DNA from: Lachnospiraceae bacterium UBA3801
GTDB lineage: Bacteria > Bacillota > Clostridia > Lachnospirales > Lachnospiraceae
Direction: 5' to 3'
Assembly: GCA_002368685.1 (NCBI GenBank)
Contig: DFEN01000142.1
Location: 1 to 11,278, forward strand
Length of the DNA stretch: 11,278 bases
Part shown: piece after piece, positions 1 to 6,200 of the stretch
How positions within the stretch are numbered: the stretch's first letter is position 1
Layout of the letters: every line of letters starts with the position of its first letter
Notes under the pieces: model-generated
The model's database searches: none
What the model was told of the DNA's origin: nothing
What the model saw: only the letters and a program-made list of their open reading frames with translations
Translations under genes and position numbers: made by a program

Positions 1-839
1 ATGATAATCATAATAAGGAAAATGATACCAAGTCCGATAGCACCTGCTATAAGTGATGTACGAAGAGCATCAGAACCAAGCTTAGCGCCAACAACCTGAG
101 ATGACAGCTCCTTAAGAGTAAGTGGAAGTGCACCAATCTTGATTGTACTTGCAAGATTTGATGCCTCATCAAAGTCATCCATTCCGTCGATCTGAGCGCT
201 ACCGCCACTGATCTGCTCTCTAACTACTGGTGCACTAACAACTGCTCCATCATAAACTATATAAACCTGATTACCAACATTGGCACCTGTTACATCTGAG
301 AATTTCTGCGCACCCTCGTCAGTAAACTGGAGTGATACTATATACTCATCAGCACCTGTTGTCTGATCCTGTATACGTCCGCCCTCAGCATTCTTTACAT
401 CAGAACCTGTAAGTGCTGCCTCATACTCAGTTTCGCCAGCAGCAAACTTCTGATAGTTAGTTGGATCCAGGAACTCAAGCTTACCAGGTCTTCCCAGCGC
501 ATCAAGTATCTCGTTTGGATCATACTTGCTGGTATCAACCGGAATCTCAACAGTGATACGTCTGTTACCCTGTCTATAAACCTCTGCGTCTGGACTGTAG
601 GTATCTACTCTTCGCTGCAATTTGTCAATTGTAGCATTTATCTCCTCGTCCGTAGCATCTTCTTCCTGAATCTCATAAGTAACACTGACACCACCCTGGA
701 GGTCAAGTCCAAGTGGAATGTCCTTTGCCAGTCCTACTCTCTCATTGCCAAGTCCGTAGATTACTGAATAAGCAGCTCCAGCTGCAATCAGTAAAAATGC
801 AATGAGCCCGAGAATCGCATTTCTCTTTGCCTTCTTCAT
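1..839 (-). CDS. secD: Protein translocase subunit SecD (N-terminal part, cut by window edge)
   Basis: This is the 5' part of secD, 279 complete codons running off the left edge without a stop. SecD works with SecF in the membrane to drive late steps of Sec-dependent protein export using the proton gradient. A first transmembrane helix spans about residues 8-28. The signature GLDLQGG is at 44-50, opening the large extracytoplasmic P1 region. A conserved NLASTIKIGALP stretch is at 228-239, and the second transmembrane helix begins near 258. The start at 837-839 is supported by an AGGAG ribosome binding site 7 bases upstream. Whether the full gene is a separate secD or a secDF fusion cannot be seen. 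It follows the HipA-like cassette by 97 bases and appears to have its own promoter. Identification rests on family motifs and is secure. Confidence 0.96.
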   Translation of the reverse strand, partial: MKKAKRNAILGLIAFLLIAAGAAYSVIYGLGNERVGLAKDIPLGLDLQGGVSVTYEIQEEDATDEEINATIDKLQRRVDTYSPDAEVYRQGNRRITVEIPVDTSKYDPNEILDALGRPGKLEFLDPTNYQKFAAGETEYEAALTGSDVKNAEGGRIQDQTTGADEYIVSLQFTDEGAQKFSDVTGANVGNQVYIVYDGAVVSAPVVREQISGGSAQIDGMDDFDEASNLASTIKIGALPLTLKELSSQVVGAKLGSDALRTSLIAGAIGLGIIFLIMII

Positions 840-890
840 GTTGCATCTCCTCTGTTACATAATAAAAGTAGCCGTAAAACAGCAACTTAC

Positions 891-920
891 ATTATAACTC
901 AATATGTCAAGTTTAGTAAA
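891..920 (-). promoter_or_regulatory. Probable sigma-A promoter of secD
   Basis: On the minus strand a perfect -10 box TATAAT (891-896) lies 18 bases downstream of TTTACT (915-920), which matches the -35 consensus at four of six positions. The predicted transcript start near 884 leaves a leader of about 45 bases before the secD start, with the ribosome binding site well inside it. A perfect TTGACA is also present at 905-910, but only 8 bases from the -10, too close to pair with it. The promoter would let secD be expressed independently of the low-GC gene pair upstream. Confidence 0.6.
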
Positions 921-930
921 GTGTTAATAT

Positions 931-1677
931 TTATTCTTTTAGTCTATCCAGCTGGTACATTAGTACCTTATTTTCGAAAGAGTCTTCTTGGCTTTTCAGC
1001 CATTGGATTGCATCTTCATAATATAAGTCAAACCCCTTGCCAAGAATTTCATACATTTTATCATATGAACCACTAAATGGCTTGGCTATTGCACATTTTA
1101 CATTCCTATCCAAACCATATATTTCTCTCACCGAATAATTAGCTGTAAGAAGCGACCTACCATTATCAAAAATAGGAGCTGTTGTATATTTATTTTCTTT
1201 TTCTATTAAAGCTATATTATTAAAATGTCTATCCTCATTTAGTATGATTCTATCTAAGGTAATTAATTTTGCTAGGTAACCAGAAATGTCTAAGCCAACA
1301 TTTTTATTAACGAATTCTATGACATAATCAATCCTTTTTCTTATATCATCAAATTTATTTACATCTTCTGTAATATCTTTACCATACTGATTATAATACA
1401 TTCTATATACAGTTATCATTGATTCCTCTTCCTTCAAGAAATCCTTACTCCTGCATCCTTCAACCCCATTAATCGAACCTCTTTCATATAAAATGTATTC
1501 ATCAGGATTCAGATTAGAAAATCTCAGAATATTAGAACATAAATATTCACAAAGGCCTTCTCTCCCATCTCTATTCTTCTTATACCAAAAACCATCCTTC
1601 TTATATTTAACTTGAGTTCCTTCAGAGGTCCCCAAATGTGTAACAATATATTCATTTCCTATTTCTATATCAAACAT
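931..1677 (-). CDS. Compact HipA-like Ser/Thr kinase
   Basis: A 248-residue protein with the catalytic core of HipA/CtkA-type kinases. The catalytic loop N-E-D-R-H-F-N-N is at 147-154, with catalytic Asp149 and the expected metal ligand Asn154 five residues on. The second metal motif F-D-N-G is at 170-173 (Asp171). An N-terminal stretch with Lys33 and Glu40-Gly41 fits the ATP-binding lysine region. At 248 residues it is far shorter than HipA of E. coli (about 440), so it lacks the HipA N-terminal subdomain. It starts 2 bases after the stop of the 226-residue gene, with GGTGAGG as ribosome binding site, so the two are surely co-transcribed. No HipB-like DNA-binding antitoxin is nearby. The substrate is unknown; HipA-family kinases can phosphorylate translation factors or tRNA synthetases, but that cannot be assumed here. 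GC is much lower than in flanking genes, suggesting horizontal acquisition. All catalytic residues appear intact. Confidence 0.85.
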   Translation of the reverse strand: MFDIEIGNEYIVTHLGTSEGTQVKYKKDGFWYKKNRDGREGLCEYLCSNILRFSNLNPDEYILYERGSINGVEGCRSKDFLKEEESMITVYRMYYNQYGKDITEDVNKFDDIRKRIDYVIEFVNKNVGLDISGYLAKLITLDRIILNEDRHFNNIALIEKENKYTTAPIFDNGRSLLTANYSVREIYGLDRNVKCAIAKPFSGSYDKMYEILGKGFDLYYEDAIQWLKSQEDSFENKVLMYQLDRLKE

Positions 1678-1679
1678 AA

Positions 1680-2360
1680 CTACCTCACCAAAACATCCTC
1701 AGCAGTAATTTTTTCACCTGGAAATCTAAACCATATATAATCATTATATGAAACACCATGAGTTTTTCTGACTATATCTAATGGCACATAATTTTTGAGT
1801 CCTAGATATTTGAGTATTTCCGGAACATCACTTCTCCCCTCTTCAAAGCATCGAAGTTTAAGTACCATATTCAGCTGATTTCTGGAAATATAATCTGCCG
1901 AAAAAAGCTGCTTAACAGGATGAATAATATATCTTGAAACATGAACATTTTTCCCTTTAGCTGAAACACGAGCAGATAGTTCATTCTTCCAAAACACCTC
2001 AAATGAATAGTCCTCCAGCTCATAAAGATCCTCACGTTGTGTATCATTTATATTCCTGCTTAAATGCGTCATAATTCGGGTTATTTCAGCATATTTCTTA
2101 AGCAGTTCTTCTCTCCTTTTTATCCTTTCCTCGGTATCTGCTATTATCCCAGGCAACATCTTTCCTATACAACGACTCTTTATTTTTCCGTCCTCTCTCC
2201 ATTGCTCATAATAATACAGATTTCCCTTGATCTTTTTTATAACTATCGAGCTTCTATATCTTCCTATATTATCTAATTCTTCATCTATCTGTACGAGCTT
2301 CGATTTATAATTATCATACATAGCTAAATATTGTTTATTCAATTCCTCTATTTCATTCAT
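1680..2360 (-). CDS. Unrecognised 226-residue partner of the HipA-like kinase
   Basis: No function can be assigned with confidence. Residues 1-30 look like an amphipathic coiled coil rich in E, K and L. Residues 35-67 look like a beta-hairpin region (IKGNLYYYEQWREDGKIKSR), similar from memory to small uncharacterised domains with a K-G-x-x-Y-Y-Y pattern. Residues 70-105 are a second charged helix. The C-terminal third carries RCFEEGRSD (170-178), ILKYLGL (182-188) and THGVSYNDYIWFRFPGE (200-216). From memory, such tails recur in uncharacterised Firmicutes proteins; I could not check this. There is no obvious helix-turn-helix, signal peptide or membrane segment, so it is probably a soluble cytoplasmic protein. 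It is the first gene of the pair, with GTGAGG 10 bases before the ATG. By position it could be an antitoxin, substrate or regulator of the kinase; that is inference. Low GC matches its partner. Confidence 0.75.
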   Translation of the reverse strand: MNEIEELNKQYLAMYDNYKSKLVQIDEELDNIGRYRSSIVIKKIKGNLYYYEQWREDGKIKSRCIGKMLPGIIADTEERIKRREELLKKYAEITRIMTHLSRNINDTQREDLYELEDYSFEVFWKNELSARVSAKGKNVHVSRYIIHPVKQLFSADYISRNQLNMVLKLRCFEEGRSDVPEILKYLGLKNYVPLDIVRKTHGVSYNDYIWFRFPGEKITAEDVLVR

Positions 2361-2404
2361 ATGACAAATACCTCACATAATCTTGAGACGCAAGCAACTA
2401 TCAC

Positions 2405-2460
2405 AAAAATAGGTTAACATACATTGTCGCACTTTTCAAGCAAATGTATGTTAACCTATT
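2405..2460 (-). terminator. 18-bp perfect inverted repeat, probable terminator of the HAD gene
   Basis: The arms AATAGGTTAACATACATT (2408-2425) and its exact reverse complement (2443-2460) are separated by a 17-base loop. On the minus strand the hairpin begins 2 bases after the HAD stop codon and runs into TTTTTG, so an intrinsic terminator is the simplest reading. The stem is unusually long and AT-rich for a terminator. It also sits only 47 bases upstream of the start of the gene pair to its left, and each arm contains the palindrome GTTAAC, so an operator role or a boundary of the low-GC insert is possible as well. Confidence 0.6.
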
Positions 2461-2462
2461 AA

Positions 2463-3119
2463 TTAGTTAAATAATGTTTTTATTTCTGTAATTACATCAT
2501 ATATCTCATCCGGTATATTCTTATCCTCTCCCTCTGGTCTTATGAGGTCAATGACCATTACTGTATAGAGTCCTGCAGAAGATGAGGATTTAATTCCGTT
2601 AATCGAATCCTCAACGCCAATAGTTTCCTCCGGTTTAGTGCCTATCATCTCACAAGCCTTGAGGTAAATGTCTGGATTAGGCTTACCACGTCCAGCAGGG
2701 ATTACATCTCCGAAGATCATATAATCAAAATAAGGAAGCAGTCCATGCGGTTTCAAAAAGCGATTAGCTCTATCCTTATCCGTAGAAGTAGCAAGGGCTA
2801 TCTTGATTCCTCTATCCTTCAGGAAATCAAATATCTCTTTCACTCCCGGCTTCAGCTCATAGCCAAACTCCGCGCAGTGTTTCTCCACTCCTGCACTTAC
2901 GTAATCACGATATGTGAAATAATCTATATTAGTATCAAAGAACTCTTCAAAAACCAATTTATTTGTGTGCTTTGTTCCACCCGCTATACGATTACAGAAT
3001 TCCTCTTTATTATCAAGAGGCAGCCCAAAATGCTCCAGCGCCTCAAATTCATATTTTCTGTATATCTTCTCAGAGTCAAGTATGACTCCATCCATATCAA
3101 AAACTACAGCTTTAAACAT
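2463..3119 (-). CDS. HAD-superfamily hydrolase, beta-phosphoglucomutase-like
   Basis: A 218-residue cytoplasmic protein of HAD subfamily IA, the usual length for this group. All four catalytic motifs are visible: motif I F-D-M-D-G-V with nucleophile Asp8 and acid/base Asp10, motif II A-T-S-T at 110-113, motif III Lys146 in GKPNPD, and motif IV G-V-E-D at 168-171 binding Mg2+. An alpha-helical cap lies between motifs I and II (about residues 15-85). Such enzymes dephosphorylate or isomerise small phosphorylated metabolites, often sugar phosphates; the substrate here cannot be read from sequence. The start is supported by AGGAGG at 3127-3132, 7 bases upstream. The gene appears monocistronic: a terminator of the preceding operon lies upstream and a hairpin directly follows its stop. 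Base composition is like the rest of the chromosome-type genes here. Confidence 0.92.
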   Translation of the reverse strand: MFKAVVFDMDGVILDSEKIYRKYEFEALEHFGLPLDNKEEFCNRIAGGTKHTNKLVFEEFFDTNIDYFTYRDYVSAGVEKHCAEFGYELKPGVKEIFDFLKDRGIKIALATSTDKDRANRFLKPHGLLPYFDYMIFGDVIPAGRGKPNPDIYLKACEMIGTKPEETIGVEDSINGIKSSSSAGLYTVMVIDLIRPEGEDKNIPDEIYDVITEIKTLFN

Positions 3120-3138
3120 TAATTATCCTCCTGTTTCA

Positions 3139-3187
3139 ATTATTGCCAAGCACATTTCTTCGTTCAAAATGACACTTTATTAGTATA
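3139..3187 (-). promoter_or_regulatory. Candidate promoter region of the HAD gene
   Basis: Two weak candidates lie here on the minus strand. TTGAAC (3162-3167) and AATAAT (3139-3144) are spaced by an ideal 17 bases, but the implied start falls on the ribosome binding site at 3127-3132. TATACT (3182-3187) is a good -10 that would give a leader of about 55 bases but has no clear -35. Because a strong terminator lies just upstream, a promoter is expected within 3120-3202; which box is used is not clear. Apart from this, the 162-base gap between the HAD gene and the large surface-protein gene holds only the terminator at 3203-3237. Confidence 0.35.
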
Positions 3188-3202
3188 TTCAAATCTATCA
3201 TC

Positions 3203-3237
3203 AAAAAAGCATGAGGCACAGAAAACTCTGTGCCTCA
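3203..3237 (-). terminator. Strong intrinsic terminator of the kinase/surface-protein operon
   Basis: An 11-bp perfect stem, TGAGGCACAGA (3212-3222) with TCTGTGCCTCA (3227-3237), and a 4-base loop. On the minus strand it is followed, two bases on, by a run of six T (3203-3208). It lies 45 bases after the stop of the 1811-residue gene, a classic rho-independent terminator position. Confidence 0.9.
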
Positions 3238-3281
3238 CATTTATAGCATATTTTATTTTTTTAGTCCACTATACGCCACTA

Positions 3282-6200
3282 TTATTGATCCTTCTGTCTT
3301 CTCTTAATTACTACGAGAAGTGCAAGTAGCAGCAGTATCAGGATACCAGCTATTATTCCAATCAGTAGCAGATTGGTCTGCTTACCAAATGTGAACTTAA
3401 TCTCAGCGGAAGAAGCATTTCCAGCCTCATCATGAGCTGTAGCTGAAAGAGTATATTTACCCTTCTTATTAACTGTCAGCTTAGCCTGATTATCCTTAAC
3501 CTCTACAGCCTTATCATTCAGCATAACTGTATCAAGGCTATCCTCATCAAGCTCTACAGTTACTATAACCTCTGTAGACTCAAGCAGATTATCGCCATCT
3601 TCTACATTTGAGATAATGATATTTGGTCCTCTTGAATCAATTACAAATGTTACTTCCTTGGTAGTTGTATGACCAAGCTCATCTGTAGCCTCAATCTTCA
3701 GCACATGTGAACCATCTTCAACATCGGATGTTCCGTCATAGAGAGAACCATCCATGTAAACCTTGATATCGCAAACTGTAAGGTCTGTTACCAGGTCATC
3801 GAGGTTTGTATCCCACTTGAAGCTGTTTGTTCTGATACCATCATACTTTGACAGGTCACCAATTACAGGATCTGTAGTATCGATTGTGAAGTGAACTCCC
3901 TTAGAGGATGAGTTACCAGCCTTATCAGTAGATGTAACTGTTATATCGTAGATACCATCTTCCTTAAACAGCTGCTGAAGCTGTGATATCTTGCTTCGAT
4001 TTGTAACAAAGCTATCAAATGTTATAGCATTTGACTTGCCATTTATATCTGTTCTTGTACCAGAAAGTGTAACTCTGTTACTTGAGTAGAAGGCCTCGTC
4101 GATGATAACTGTCAGTTCAACATTCTTATCTGTCTTATCGTAGTTGCTTACACCTGAAAGTGTAATCAGTGGTGCTGTACCATCCTTAATGAAGGAGTAA
4201 TCAGTATTGGACTTGTTACCACACTTATCTTCTGCAGTAAACTCGATTCTATACTCAGCATCCTCTGAGAAGGTGTAGCTTGTTGAATCATTTGCACTAT
4301 TTGGTTTGAAGTCTATAGTCTTCTCAAGTACCTCAGCACGACCTTCAACACGCTTGTAAATCTTGATAGTTACATTATTCATATCTGAGAAGAATGCTTC
4401 CTTAACATTGAAGGATACATTCTGTGATCCGGCTGTTGAAACTGCACCAACATTTGATACCTGAAGCTGTGGAGCTGTCTTATCAACTCGGAACATTACT
4501 GTCCTTGTATCACTTCTGTTACCAGCTCTATCTATCGCATAGTACTGAACCTCATAATCAGCCTCTGTTGAGAATGTCTCCGCTCCTTCACCTACTGAAG
4601 CCTCTGAAACAGATACAGAGCTTCCTGGAACAGTCATTCTATTTATTCTATTCAGATCTGAGCCATCAATATTTGCATCACTTACTGAAACATCAATTGT
4701 TCCATTTGTGTTGAAATATCTAACCCCAGAACCTTCTGAATAACGAACACCATTAAGTGATGTTGAAATCGTAGGCGCTGACTTATCAATAGTGAATCTC
4801 AGCTTCTGGTTAGAACCACTGTCTGTAGTAGTATTATCTGACTTATCAGTTGAACTAATCACAATTTCATGATAACCCTCAGATGATATTGTGTAGCTAC
4901 CCTTTCCATAAGGACCATTAAATGTCCAATTAACTGGAAGTACTGATCCATTATCAGTAACCTGAGCTGACTTGATATTATAATCAAAGAAGCTGAAGTC
5001 AATGCTTACATCAGTATTATAATACTGACCGTATGTATATTCCTCCTGATCACTGTGACCAGAGAACTTACCAACTGCATTGCTGTAAGTATTATTAAAT
5101 CTGGCTACCTTAGCAGGATCAGCTGTTGTGATATACATGTTGTGAACCGGCTTGGAGTTGTCGACTGTGAATTTAATTGTCTTTTCACCTTTATTTCCAG
5201 CCTTGTCTTTAACTGTATATGTAACTTCATACTTACCATCAGCAGTAATATCAAAAGGACCTACACCTGTTTTTTTCTCAGTTGTTGTTTCTCCCTCTGG
5301 AGAAGTCCTCTCAATAACTGTAGTTTTTCCAGCATCATACTGATATATTTCATTTACTGAAGCATCAGTCGTTAAGGACTTCTGATAACTGTTATCAGAT
5401 TCATATTTTGCGCCATTAATATTACCAACAACCACTGGATCCGTCGTATCTATATATACGACAACCGACTTAGCTGTTGTAGAATTTCCAGAATCATCGG
5501 TCACTTCAAATTTGACCGTATGTTTGCCTTCCTTTGCAACAGGAACTATATATGTTCCCGACGCATTCTTAAATCCCTCAGAGTCAGTATCAGAAATAGT
5601 AAAGGAAACCGATGAGCTAACATCAATAAATTCATTGTCATCAATCTTATCATAAACTTTCAGACCAGAATTTGAAATATTAGCATCTTTTGCCCATAAA
5701 CTGATATCCACACTAGAATTATAGAATTGAGAAATTTTGTTAGTCGGAGGAGTCTTTATTTCCATTCCGGATTTAGGCTCGCTACCATCCACTTTAATTC
5801 TCTTGGAATTATGTTCGCTAACATTTCCAACAACATCATATACTAATGTATCTATAGTATATACCGTATTCTCTGCAGTTTTTAAATTATATTTAGTTAT
5901 ATAATACTGAAGACTTTTTGTGCCTATCTCTAATTTATCTGTTGTTGTTCCATCAGAAATTGTAAATACATTATTTGTATTATTATCATCCCAGCCACTT
6001 AATGTATCCGAAGGATCAAATGTTATATTTGGAGAGGTTTTTAAATTTGCTAATCCACCATCGTAAGTAGTAACACCGTCAATTGCAAGACCTGTAACCG
6101 GTTGTTTTCCATCAACTTTATACGTTCTAGAAAATCCTGTAACATTTCCAGCATTATCTCTAATCTTTAATTCTACATTTGTCACCTTACTTGTTTCATC

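Noticed and set aside
905..910. Perfect TTGACA upstream of secD taken as the -35 box.
   Set aside because: It is only 8 bases from TATAAT, and no acceptable -10 lies 16-18 bases downstream of it.
2371..2406. Promoter-like TTGTGA and GATTAT boxes with 18-base spacing before the 226-residue gene.
   Set aside because: The implied transcript start near 2370 falls after the ribosome binding site at 2371-2376, so the mRNA would lack it. TTGAAA inside the inverted repeat has only a poor -10 partner. The real promoter of the cassette is not clear.
3282..3400. A sortase (LPXTG-type) anchor at the end of the surface protein.
   Set aside because: The residues before the hydrophobic helix read T-F-G-K-Q-T-N; no LPXTG-like pentapeptide is present.
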